From Caballeronia sp. SEWSISQ10-4 2 (GTDB lineage: Bacteria > Pseudomonadota > Gammaproteobacteria > Burkholderiales > Burkholderiaceae), in NCBI RefSeq assembly GCF_030464885.1, contig NZ_JALPRJ010000037.1, positions 1 to 64,000 on the forward strand: a DNA stretch of 64,000 bases, in the 5' to 3' direction. The translations under genes were made by a program, and so were the position numbers. This document shows positions 35,060 to 43,214 of this stretch, in pieces. Below the pieces are notes generated by a model, which worked only from the letters and a program-made list of their open reading frames with translations, was not told the origin of the DNA and ran no database searches. How positions within the stretch are numbered: position 1 is the stretch's first letter; every line of letters starts with the position of its first letter.

Positions 35060-36475
35060 GTGAAGCCATTCGATGAGATGCTGACATCCGGTGACGGCGT
35101 CCGCCCGCCGTATAACCTGCTCAAGCAATGGCTGGATACGCAGAATCCGGCGAATCTCGCGCAGAAGGCGCGCGACGCGGAAAGCGTTTTCCGCAAGACA
35201 GGCATTACGTTCGCCGTTTATGGCGAAAAAGAGGCGGCCGAGCGCCTGATCCCGTTCGACATCATTCCCCGGATCATTTCGGGTAACGAATGGACCCGGC
35301 TGTCGCAAGGCATCGAGCAGCGCGTCATTGCGATCAATGCCTTTCTGCACGACATTTATCATCGTCAGGAGATCGTGCGTGCCGGGATCATCCCGAAAGA
35401 GCTGATCACCCATAACGAGGCCTTCCTGCCGGAGATGATCGGCTTTCGTCCGCCGGGCAATGTCTACACGCATATCATTGGCGTGGATATCGTGCGCACG
35501 GCCGAAAACCAGTTCTACGTGCTGGAAGACAACGCCCGTACGCCGTCCGGTGTCTCCTACATGCTGGAAAACCGCGAGACGATGATGCAGCTTTTCCCCG
35601 AGCTGTTTCAACAGGTCAAGGTGCGTCCGGTCGAAACCTATCCGCAGTTACTGCGGCAATCGCTGGCTGCCGTGTGCCCGCCGGGCGGCAACGAAGCCAA
35701 TCCGACCATCGCCGTGTTGACGCCGGGCATCCACAATTCCGCGTACTACGAACATTCTTTTCTCGCCGATCAGATGGGCGTTCATCTGGTCGAGGGCAGT
35801 GACCTCCACGTGATGGACGGCCGCGTGGTCATGCGCATGACAGAAGGCTTTCGCGCTATCGACGTGCTCTATCGCCGCCTGGATGACGCTTTCCTCGATC
35901 CGATGACCTTCCGCCCCGATTCGGTGCTTGGCGTAGCCGGCATCATGGACGTCTACCGTGCCGGGAATATCACGATTGCCAATGCGCCCGGCACCGGGAT
36001 CGCCGACGACAAGGCGATCTATTCCTACATGCCGGAGATTGTCGAGTTCTATACCGGCCGCAAGTCGATCCTGGAGAACGTGCCGACCTGGCGCTGCGCC
36101 GAGCCGGACAGCCTGAAATACGTGCTGGACCATCTTGAGGAACTCGTGGTGAAGGAAGTCCACGGGTCGGGCGGCTACGGCATGCTGGTTGGTCCCGCTG
36201 CGTCGAAGAAGGAGCGCGAGGAGTTCGCCGTCAAGCTCAAGACGCGGCCGGGCAACTACATCGCGCAACCGACGCTGGCGCTCTCGACCACGCCGATATT
36301 GACCGAACAGGGCCTCGCGCCGCGCCACGTCGATCTGCGTCCGTTTGTGCTCGTGTCCGACCGCATCCGGATCACCCCCGGCGGACTGACGCGAGTTGCA
36401 TTGAAGGAAGGCTCGCTCGTTGTCAATTCGAGCCAGGGCGGCGGTACCAAGGACACCTGGGTGCTCGCGGACTGA
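35060..36475 (+). CDS. Circularly permuted ATP-grasp protein (DUF404/DUF407)
   Basis: The 471-aa cytoplasmic protein matches the type-2 circularly permuted ATP-grasp family, predicted to join carboxyl and amino groups. Conserved parts include NAFLHDIYHRQEI, VLEDNARTPSGVSYMLENR, split at residue boundaries, and the nucleotide loop HGSGGYGMLVGP near the C-terminus. It starts at GTG 35060 after GGAGAAG. It is followed by an alpha-E gene and a transglutaminase-like gene; this trio recurs across bacteria and likely makes or trims an unknown peptide. Neither substrate nor product is known. Confidence 0.9.
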   Translation: MKPFDEMLTSGDGVRPPYNLLKQWLDTQNPANLAQKARDAESVFRKTGITFAVYGEKEAAERLIPFDIIPRIISGNEWTRLSQGIEQRVIAINAFLHDIYHRQEIVRAGIIPKELITHNEAFLPEMIGFRPPGNVYTHIIGVDIVRTAENQFYVLEDNARTPSGVSYMLENRETMMQLFPELFQQVKVRPVETYPQLLRQSLAAVCPPGGNEANPTIAVLTPGIHNSAYYEHSFLADQMGVHLVEGSDLHVMDGRVVMRMTEGFRAIDVLYRRLDDAFLDPMTFRPDSVLGVAGIMDVYRAGNITIANAPGTGIADDKAIYSYMPEIVEFYTGRKSILENVPTWRCAEPDSLKYVLDHLEELVVKEVHGSGGYGMLVGPAASKKEREEFAVKLKTRPGNYIAQPTLALSTTPILTEQGLAPRHVDLRPFVLVSDRIRITPGGLTRVALKEGSLVVNSSQGGGTKDTWVLAD

Positions 36476-36586
36476 GCTTGGGCTTTTCATGCCGTTCATG
36501 GCGCGGACGTGAACGAACCTGGCAGCGGCCCCGGTCCGGAGCGAGCCACGAACGCGGCACTAAACAAAACGGGAGTTGGACAGGAC

Positions 36587-37528
36587 ATGCTTCTCGGACG
36601 TACTGCAAGCGGTCTCTACTGGATGCACCGCTACATCGAGCGCGCAGAAAACATGGCGCGGATTGTCGATGCCGGGTTGCGCATGGCGCTGACCCGAACC
36701 TCCGACGCACCAGCGGAATGGTCATCCGTCGTGGTGACATCGGGTACCGAAGACGGCTTTCGCAAGAAGCATGACGTCTATTCCGCGAGCACGGTGCCGG
36801 ACTATCTGCTGCGCGATGGCGACAATCCGTCGAGCGTCCTGTCGTGCATCGAAGCAGCGCGTTCGAACGCCCGCATGGTGCGCACGGCGCTTACCCGCGA
36901 GGCCTGGGAGAGTGTCAACGAAGCGTGGATGGTGATAAAGCGGGCACTGGCGAGCCCGGTTCCAGCCAGCGAGTTGCCTGTCGTTCTCGATCAGATCAAG
37001 CGCGAAACCGCGCTCATTCGCGGCACGTTCCACGGCACGATGCTCAGGAACGAGATTTTCGACTTCGCCCGCATTGGGACTTTCATCGAACGCGCCGACA
37101 ACACGGCGCGCATTCTCGATGTCAAGTATCACTTGCTGCTGCCGTCGGTGTCCTACGTCGGCACGTCACTCGACAATTACCAGTGGGAGTCGATCCTGCG
37201 TTCCGTGGCCGCGCATCGCTCGTACCGGTGGGTGTACGACGTTCAATACAAGCCTGTGAATATCGCAGATTATCTGATGCTCAATGGACGGATGCCGCGC
37301 TCGCTGCATTTCTGCTATCTCAACATTGTCGAGAACCTGGGTTATCTCGCTGAAGACTACGGCGTCCGTCACGCGTGCCACGACACCGCCGACAACACGC
37401 TCGCCACGCTTAAAGGCAACACGATCAAGCAAATCTTCGCGGACGGCCTGCACGAATTCCTCACCCGGTTCATCGGCCAGAACAACCGTCTCGGCTTCGA
37501 TATTGCCGAAACCTACAACTTCGATTGA
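36587..37528 (+). CDS. Alpha-E domain protein (DUF403)
   Basis: The 313-aa all-helical protein matches DUF403. Its signature begins right at the start: RTASGLYWMHRYIERAENMA, where conserved Glu residues give the family its name. A second block, IFDFARIGTFIERADNTARI, repeats the ExxEN-like pattern. ATG 36587 begins the domain exactly; ATG 36509 adds a Gly/Pro leader. It is the usual partner of the circularly permuted ATP-grasp protein. Biochemical function is unknown. Confidence 0.9.
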   Translation: MLLGRTASGLYWMHRYIERAENMARIVDAGLRMALTRTSDAPAEWSSVVVTSGTEDGFRKKHDVYSASTVPDYLLRDGDNPSSVLSCIEAARSNARMVRTALTREAWESVNEAWMVIKRALASPVPASELPVVLDQIKRETALIRGTFHGTMLRNEIFDFARIGTFIERADNTARILDVKYHLLLPSVSYVGTSLDNYQWESILRSVAAHRSYRWVYDVQYKPVNIADYLMLNGRMPRSLHFCYLNIVENLGYLAEDYGVRHACHDTADNTLATLKGNTIKQIFADGLHEFLTRFIGQNNRLGFDIAETYNFD

Positions 37529-37536
37529 GTCCGGCC

Positions 37537-38367
37537 ATGCGTCTCGCGATCCGTCACATCTCCCGGTATCACTACGACCAGCCCGTGCCTTACGCGTTGC
37601 AGCGGCTGCGGCTTCGTCCCCAGACGTGCCCGGGGCAGAGAGTCATCGACTGGCAGGTTACGGTCGACGGTATAGCGCCTACCGTTTCCTATTCGGACGG
37701 GCTGGGCAATCGTGTCGATCTCGTCCGTCATGAGCGCAATACGCAGAAGATCGTCATCGTGGCGGAAGGGACGGTCGAAACCGAGGACACGGCCGGGATA
37801 TTCGGTACGGTCAATGGCGTTGCGCCGCCCTGGATCTTCGAGCGGGTTACCGCGTTGACCCATGCCGGAGAATCTATTAGCGCGCTCGCGGCTCCGCTTC
37901 GTTCAGAAGGTAAGCCGCTGGACTCGTTGCACGAGCTAATGAGTGCGATTAACGGCCGGATCGCTTACAAACCCGGCACGACCGTGGTCGGCACGGACGC
38001 AGAGACGGCCTTGCGGAACGGACAGGGGGTGTGTCAGGACCATGCACATGTCTTTATCGCGGCGGCGCGTCTGATGCACATCCCCGCGCGCTATGTGTCG
38101 GGCTATCTGCTGATGGACGGCACACCGGCGCAGACCGCGAGCCATGCCTGGGCCGAGGCATACCTCGACGGGCTGGGTTGGGTAGGGTTCGACGCCGCCA
38201 ACAATACGTGCCCGGATGAGCACTATGTGCGGATCGCGACCGGCCTGGACTATCGCGACGCCATGCCCGTTTCCGGCGTGCGCACGGGGCAGGGTGTGGA
38301 GACGCTGATTGTCGAGATCGATGTCGCGCGTTCGCAGGGTTCGCAAAGTTCGCAGGTTCAGGGCTGA
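37537..38367 (+). CDS. Transglutaminase-like cysteine peptidase/ligase
   Basis: The 276-aa protein has an N-terminal bacterial transglutaminase-like region (ISRYHYDQPV, RLRPQTCPGQ) and a papain-like core with the triad Cys166 (GVCQDHAH), His203 (SHAWAEAY) and Asp219 (GFDAANN). It starts 6 bp after the alpha-E stop. The C-terminus is a Ser/Gln repeat (SQGSQSSQ). In this operon type it is thought to act on a peptide product of the ATP-grasp enzyme; this is inference from co-occurrence. Confidence 0.9.
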   Translation: MRLAIRHISRYHYDQPVPYALQRLRLRPQTCPGQRVIDWQVTVDGIAPTVSYSDGLGNRVDLVRHERNTQKIVIVAEGTVETEDTAGIFGTVNGVAPPWIFERVTALTHAGESISALAAPLRSEGKPLDSLHELMSAINGRIAYKPGTTVVGTDAETALRNGQGVCQDHAHVFIAAARLMHIPARYVSGYLLMDGTPAQTASHAWAEAYLDGLGWVGFDAANNTCPDEHYVRIATGLDYRDAMPVSGVRTGQGVETLIVEIDVARSQGSQSSQVQG

Positions 38368-38440
38368 CGTTCTGGCATGCCGCCACGAACGCCTGGATCA
38401 ATACGTTGTGTTTCCTTAACCATGAGCATGGGGTAACGGC

Positions 38441-38716
38441 ATGTCAATTTCCAACAGTGCAGCAAGCGATGTGAACAATACGCCGGCAACGCCAACCCCG
38501 GATTTCGTCGCCGGATCAATGCCGGAATCCGGCAAGGTCCGAGCCCGTCTCAAGCAGGCCCGGAAGAAGGCGGCCGATGTGCAAGTCGTGGTGATTGAAC
38601 AGGGGCGGAAATCAGCGAGTCTTGCGAACGACTATGTGCATGAGCGTCCATGGTCGACAGCCGGCGTAGCCTTGGGTGTGGGAGTGCTGATTGGGTGGCT
38701 GGCCGGGCGGAAATAG
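38441..38716 (+). CDS. DUF883/ElaB-type membrane-anchored protein
   Basis: The 91-aa protein has a Ser/Thr/Pro-rich head, a basic helix (RARLKQARKKAADVQ) and a C-terminal membrane anchor preceded by the family signature YVHERPWSTAGVALG. E. coli ElaB/YqjD of this family bind inactive ribosomes to the membrane in stationary phase. The start ATG 38441 is chosen from frame and length; the ribosome site is weak (GGGGTAACGGC). It is transcribed alone. Confidence 0.85.
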   Translation: MSISNSAASDVNNTPATPTPDFVAGSMPESGKVRARLKQARKKAADVQVVVIEQGRKSASLANDYVHERPWSTAGVALGVGVLIGWLAGRK

Positions 38717-38841
38717 CACTGTCCTGTTCGTGAGGGAGACGGGTGGGCATGGCTTTGCCCGTGACTTGTCCATCTCCCGCTTTCCAAGCAGTTGTCCATC
38801 TCTCACCTGCGTCAATGCAGGAATGCCCGACGGCGTAATTT

Positions 38842-39618
38842 CTATGCAATGTGCGCGGCGAAGCCGCTCTGATCGGACGCAATTTCAGGCCGCAACGTGA
38901 GTTCCGGGATCTCGTACGCACCAGCATTCTGTGGGCGAAATGATATCGGCGCGGTCTTCCAAAGATCATCAAGACGTTGTCCGAGCGAGTCACAAATCTT
39001 TGAATACCTTGCTTCGTCAATCCGGCCTGTCCGATAGATCATGAACGGTGGCAGGACGTCGAAGCCGGGGTAATACAGAATCCCGTGCTGGATGGGGAAC
39101 AACAGGTCATCTATTGGGCCATTGATACCCCGCGGGCTGTAATGAGGCTCCCATCCGCCCGCAGTGACAACCAGCATCGCTCGCTTTCCTGCCATCGTGC
39201 CTTCCCCATAGCGGTCCCCCCAGCGGGCGTCGGAGTGTTCCCCTACGCCATAGGCGAAGCCGTACGCATAGACGCGCTCCACCCAGCCTTTCAGGATCGC
39301 CGGCATCGAGAACCACCACAGGGGGAACTGCAGGATCACAGCATCCGCCCACACCAGCTTGTCCTGTTCGAGCGCGATGTCTTTGGTTTGCAGACCATTC
39401 TCGAACGCATGCTTGGAATCAAGGGATGGATCAAAGGGCATTTCGGACTGCCTGTCCGTGCTGTCGTGCGCGTCGAGCGATGCTTTCCACTTCATTGCAT
39501 ACAAGTCAGACACCTGGACGACGTGTCCCGCATCTTCAAGACGTTTGATCGAAAAGTCCTTGAGCGAGCCGTTCAGTGACCGGGGTTCGGGGTGGGCGTA
39601 GACGAGAAGAACATTCAT
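38842..39618 (-). CDS. NQO1-type NAD(P)H quinone reductase (flavodoxin-like fold)
   Basis: The 258-aa flavoprotein has the family opening MNVLLVYAHPEPRSLNGSLK and the FMN-contact motif FPLWWFSMPAILKGW. A conserved TAGG and a GIL..PGF stretch follow. It should reduce quinones or nitro compounds by two electrons with NAD(P)H. The ribosome site GGAGG fits ATG 39618. A LysR gene is divergent 85 bp away and a perfect LysR-type dyad lies between, so the gene is probably its target. Confidence 0.88.
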   Translation of the reverse strand: MNVLLVYAHPEPRSLNGSLKDFSIKRLEDAGHVVQVSDLYAMKWKASLDAHDSTDRQSEMPFDPSLDSKHAFENGLQTKDIALEQDKLVWADAVILQFPLWWFSMPAILKGWVERVYAYGFAYGVGEHSDARWGDRYGEGTMAGKRAMLVVTAGGWEPHYSPRGINGPIDDLLFPIQHGILYYPGFDVLPPFMIYRTGRIDEARYSKICDSLGQRLDDLWKTAPISFRPQNAGAYEIPELTLRPEIASDQSGFAAHIA

Positions 39619-39666
39619 GGCTGGGCCTCCGTTGCTGGAAGAGGGCAGAATAGGGCTTGGTCAGGT

Positions 39667-39690
39667 ATATTGGAAATGAATATCCAATAT
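39667..39690. promoter_or_regulatory. ATATTGGA-N8-TCCAATAT, LysR operator
   Basis: A perfect dyad with 8-bp arms and an 8-nt spacer lies in the 85-bp gap between the quinone reductase and the LysR gene. It contains the T-N11-A pattern expected for LysR-type regulators and probably controls both genes. Confidence 0.7.
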
Positions 39691-39703
39691 CACAGGTATT
39701 GCC

Positions 39704-40597
39704 ATGAATAATTTAAGAAGGCTGGACCTTAACCTGCTGGTAACACTCGATGTCCTCCTTTCAGAACACAATGTGACCCGCGCGGCAGAACGCCTGAACT
39801 TCTCGCAACCATCGGTAAGCGTTCATCTCGCCAAGCTGCGGGATGTCTTTGGAGACCCGCTGTTGCTGCCGGGGCCACGAGGAATGCGACCCACCGCGAG
39901 AGCCGAAGAGTTGCGCGAGCCTTTGCGTCAGGCACTTGATGCACTTGAGCGCGCGGTGTCGCCCGCCCGCTCTTTTGATCCAGCCGAGGCGAGTCATACG
40001 TGGCGCGTTGCCGCTGCCGACTACGGGGAATCGACGGTCCTGCTGCCAGCGTTGGCCGGCTTGCGCTCGGCGGCGCCGGGTACCCGGCTGGCAGTCCTGC
40101 AACTCGTTCCGCCACGCATCGCCAAGCAGGCGGAACAGGGGGAGATCGATCTTGCCCTCCATACGAGCGAGGACGCTCCTTCCGGATTGCATCGGCGGCC
40201 GCTCTTTACCGAGCGGTATGTTCTGGCAGGTCGCGCCGGTCATCCGCGCTTGAAGCGCCGGCCAACGCTTGCTCAATTCTGCCAACTCGATCACGTGGTC
40301 GTGTCGCAGGATGGCGGGGGATTCCGGGCGATCACGGACGAGGTGCTCTCGGAGGCAGGTCTCGCGCGCCGGGTGGTGCTTTCCATTCCGCACTTCCTGT
40401 TCATGATGTCGGTCCTGGCGAGCACCGACCTCGTGGCGATGCTGCCTTCGCGCCTGGTTCGCGACACCAGCGAGCTGCGGGTAGCGGAGCCACCTGTCGA
40501 TATACCCGGCTATGAGATGGCCATGCTCTGGCATGAGCGCTCCCATCGCGATCCTGCGCATCAATGGCTGCGTGAGCACATCGCAAATTCGGTGTGA
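39704..40597 (+). CDS. LysR-family regulator
   Basis: The 297-aa protein starts LRRLDLNLLVTLDVLLSE, the NodD/LinR-like LysR opening, and the winged helix is NVTRAAERLNFSQPSVSVHL (residues 25-44). The effector domain follows, with DYGESTVLLPALAG and QGEIDLALH. It is divergent from the quinone reductase and shares the dyad at 39667-39690, so it likely controls that enzyme in response to a quinone or electrophile. The ligand is not known. Confidence 0.9.
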   Translation: MNNLRRLDLNLLVTLDVLLSEHNVTRAAERLNFSQPSVSVHLAKLRDVFGDPLLLPGPRGMRPTARAEELREPLRQALDALERAVSPARSFDPAEASHTWRVAAADYGESTVLLPALAGLRSAAPGTRLAVLQLVPPRIAKQAEQGEIDLALHTSEDAPSGLHRRPLFTERYVLAGRAGHPRLKRRPTLAQFCQLDHVVVSQDGGGFRAITDEVLSEAGLARRVVLSIPHFLFMMSVLASTDLVAMLPSRLVRDTSELRVAEPPVDIPGYEMAMLWHERSHRDPAHQWLREHIANSV

Positions 40598-40662
40598 TTC
40601 GCGGGAAGCGTTCCACGTCTCAGGAGCACAGGTTCATCGAATGCACCGACGCAGTGAAAGTA

Positions 40663-41421
40663 TCAATGGCCTTGCCTCGCCGCTCTTTGCCGGAAGATCA
40701 AGATACTCGCCACGATAAACGAGAACAACGCTCCCGATGCGGAGTAGCGGTCTAGCGCGAGGCCGCCTGCATTGAGGGGCTTGTCGAGGAAGTCTCCTAC
40801 AACCGCACCAAGCGGACGGGTGAGGACGAACGCGGCCCAGAACAACAGGGTGCGAGACACCCTGGTTTTGTAGTACGCCAGTGCCACGAGCGCCAGCAGG
40901 CCTGTGAATACCAACGCGCCTCCCTGATATCCGAGACCCGCTGAATCCGCTGTCCAGTCTCCAAGGGCTGTACCAAGTGTTTGCGAAAACATGATGGTTA
41001 CCCAATAGAACATCTCCGCTTTCGGCGAGCTGACGTTACCGACGGATATGGAGCCCAGCGTCCGGTGCCATACCGCCAGAGAAGCCAGCAGCAGGATGAC
41101 TAAAAGCGTTGTACCACCCGCGTAGCCGATCCCCAGCGAGCGATCCGCAAAGTCCGCCAGCGTCGTCCCTACTGTGGTGGTCGCTATGATGGTGAGCCAA
41201 TAAAGAAATGGCCTGAAGCGATCCGCTTTTATCTGAAAAAATACTGAGACTAAAAATATCGCAGCGAAAATTGCAGTGCCGATGAGATAGCCCAGGTGCA
41301 TGGACATCGAGACTGCATCGCCAGCAGTTTCACCTAAGGTCGTGGCAGCAATCTTTACGATCCAAAAGGCCAAAGTCACCTCTGGGACCTTGCTCAATGC
41401 ATTTTTCTCAAAATCGTGCAT
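40663..41421 (-). CDS. COG4705-type membrane protein with four internal repeats
   Basis: The 252-aa protein has about eight membrane helices. Four copies of one motif can be read: FWIVKIAATTLGETAGD, YWLTIIATTTVGTTLAD, YWVTIMFSQTLGTALGD and FWAAFVLTRPLGAVVGD. Each precedes a Gly-rich LGYxGG-like loop. The spacing is about 60 residues, so the protein is a four-fold repeat of a two-helix unit. COG4705 proteins have no firm function; a transport or metal role has been guessed. It is monocistronic. Confidence 0.8.
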   Translation of the reverse strand: MHDFEKNALSKVPEVTLAFWIVKIAATTLGETAGDAVSMSMHLGYLIGTAIFAAIFLVSVFFQIKADRFRPFLYWLTIIATTTVGTTLADFADRSLGIGYAGGTTLLVILLLASLAVWHRTLGSISVGNVSSPKAEMFYWVTIMFSQTLGTALGDWTADSAGLGYQGGALVFTGLLALVALAYYKTRVSRTLLFWAAFVLTRPLGAVVGDFLDKPLNAGGLALDRYSASGALFSFIVASILIFRQRAARQGH

Positions 41422-42180
41422 CTTTCTATCCCTAAGTTTGGTGTGTGTCGACCAACGTGCAGCGGCGGTTTTGGATCTGCTTTGAGCAGTAACAGCCGAC
41501 GAGCGTTGGGACCGTCTGCGTATCTGCGCCTTTTTATTCGAGCACGCAGATCCGTGCGGGTGATTGGGTTATTCGTGACGCAATTGGTACTGCAACAACG
41601 CGGGATGCGAGCTGCGGTGACTGATTCACAAAGGATGGTTCGAGAATACACGGCTACCCTTAACGCATCCTTATCTCGTTGTCGCAGCTGCCGGTGGGAG
41701 CATCTTCTGCCTGGACCTTTCCATTTTTTTGATAGTCGATGCAGGTTGCAAAAGCCGGGTCAGTCGACCCGCTTCACCTATCACGGAGCTACACAGGATT
41801 GTGGTCGCACCGCTGCGATTCGCTTCCAAAACACCGGGGAAATATTCTGTAAGGCCTTGAGAAGGTCGCCTCCTTTTCGAGGGGTTCGCTCGCTCGAAAA
41901 CTAGGATCATCACCTTAACGAATTCCGCTGGCAGGCACTCGCCCATGGGAGGTTTTCCAACCTGTCTCACGAAGACATTGGGGAGCCGCTCTTGCGACCA
42001 GCATCGGAAACTTGAGCGATGAAACGTGAACCTTTGCGAGTCGTCAAACGCGCTTCCGAAAGTCTTCGTGCAACCGTCCCTTTCACGGTTGGAGCCTCAA
42101 GAAGCCCGGCCGGGAAGACCGTGGCGAAATAGCAGCATGTTCACAAACGCAACTTTAACGATGGATCGACGGGGGTAGGT
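41422..42180. other. Long intergenic region, no gene seen
   Basis: The longest frames (41416-41904 forward and 41671-41970 reverse) show no family-like pattern, no ribosome site and unusual composition. I see no clear RNA gene. The region could hold an unrecognised small RNA or decayed gene. Confidence 0.4.
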
Positions 42181-42669
42181 ATGGCAAGGTCAGGCAAATT
42201 GAAAACGAAATTGTTCAACGTGAGGCGTGCGGCCGGGACCGTCACGCTGACGTTACTGGTATTGGGCGGCGGCTTGGTATCCGGATCCGCGCACGCAGCG
42301 AGTTTCCATTGCGGCAAGAAAGTCTCGAGCTCCGAGAAGCTTGTTTGCACGGACCCGGAATTGTCATCTCTCGACGACAAGCTGGCGATATCCTTCAAAC
42401 GCGCGAAAGACGTGGCTCCGGACGCAGAGGCCTTTGAGGACGACCACGTCAAGCAGTGGCAATGGCGTCAGCGCAACTGCAAAGACAAGACCTGCGTGGT
42501 CAACTGGTACAACCGTCGCATCAGTGAACTCGATGCGGACTTCAATCAAGGAACGCAACACCAGATTGTTGTCCTCAAGGCCAATCTGGCAGAGCAAAAG
42601 ATCACGGATACGGCTCAAGCAGCCGTGTTGAGAATGAAGGGCGATGGCGTTCCCGGATCTTTGCAATAA
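42181..42669 (+). CDS. LprI-like/DUF1311 secreted protein
   Basis: The 162-aa protein has a signal peptide (basic start, TVTLTLLVLGGGLVSGSAHA) cut near residue 39. The mature part begins SFHCGKKVSSSEKLVCTDPE and contains NCKDKTCVVNWYNRRI, matching the lysozyme-inhibitor LprI/DUF1311 pattern with four Cys able to form two disulfides. Members act in the periplasm and some bind lysozyme. Function here is inferred. A T9 run follows 25 bp after the stop. Confidence 0.75.
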   Translation: MARSGKLKTKLFNVRRAAGTVTLTLLVLGGGLVSGSAHAASFHCGKKVSSSEKLVCTDPELSSLDDKLAISFKRAKDVAPDAEAFEDDHVKQWQWRQRNCKDKTCVVNWYNRRISELDADFNQGTQHQIVVLKANLAEQKITDTAQAAVLRMKGDGVPGSLQ

Positions 42670-42677
42670 CCCGCACA

Positions 42678-42703
42678 CGCTGCTTGCTTAGCGGTTTTTT
42701 TTT
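42678..42703 (+). terminator. Weak stem plus T9 after the LprI-like gene
   Basis: CGCT (42678-42681) can pair with AGCG (42690-42693), followed by nine T residues (42695-42703). The stem is short, but the U-tract is strong for this genome. Confidence 0.4.
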
Positions 42704-42707
42704 GTCT

Positions 42708-42741
42708 GTCGGCTGGCTTGAGCACCCTTGAGCCAGCCGAC
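42708..42741. repeat. Perfect 11-bp hairpin beside the T9 run
   Basis: GTCGGCTGGCT (42708-42718) pairs with its exact complement (42731-42741) over a 12-nt loop. It follows the T-run rather than preceding it, so it may act together with it or block reverse transcription from the AraC remnant. Confidence 0.55.
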
Positions 42742-42812
42742 GGAGCTTGCCGGTTTTCTTCCAGATCCGCTTTCCGTGAGTTCACGAAAGGCGGGATATT
42801 TACCTGTCGCGC

Positions 42813-43030
42813 TCAGGCTGCGTCCTCGTCCTCAATGCTGGAAAAATACCGCGTCGGCGCTGCGCCAAGCGCGCTGCGAAACATCGCAGTGAATGAACCT
42901 GGATGGTCGTAGCCGACCCGGGCAGCCACCGCCGACACCGACTCGCTATCAGCGAGCCTCGATACGGCATCCAGCACGCGTGCCTGCTTGCGCCACGCCG
43001 CAAACGGCAAGCCCGTCTCCCTGACCGGCC
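42813..43030 (-). pseudogene. C-terminal remnant of an AraC-family regulator
   Basis: The reverse frame encodes the last two-thirds of an AraC DNA-binding domain: FAAWRKQARVLDAVSRLA, SVSAVAARVGYDHPGSFTAM and FRSALGAAPTRYF. No N-terminal ligand domain precedes it; similarity stops near 43030, where an unrelated forward frame begins. It has no proper start codon. It is a truncated relic, probably from a rearrangement next to the chemoreceptor gene. Confidence 0.7.
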
Positions 43031-43033
43031 GCC

Positions 43034-43189
43034 ATCTTCGTGGCCCAGGCGATGAACATCCACCTCACGTTCTACGAGCAGTTGAAGATCCTCGCCAAAT
43101 GGCGCGCGGCGTCCGGAGACCAGACGCGGGCGGCGGGATCGTCCGCGACTGTAAAGTTAGCTGACGTATCTGCCGATAACCAATCTTGA
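43034..43189 (+). other. Open 3' gene fragment of unknown family
   Basis: A forward frame without a start reads IFVAQAMNIHLTFYEQLKI and continues about 30 residues to a stop at 43187. It looks like protein-coding sequence and abuts the AraC remnant, so it may be the tail of another gene joined by deletion. An ATG at 43052 would give 45 residues. I do not recognise it. Confidence 0.3.
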
Positions 43190-43214
43190 CTCACTGAAAA
43201 AAGATGTGAACTTC

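Noticed and set aside
41416..41970. Overlapping forward and reverse frames in the 41.4-42.2 kb gap
   Set aside because: No start signals and irregular composition; neither looks like a protein.
42708..42741. Perfect hairpin as a simple forward terminator
   Set aside because: The T9 run precedes the stem on the plus strand, and an A-run follows on the minus strand, so it does not fit a canonical terminator in either direction.
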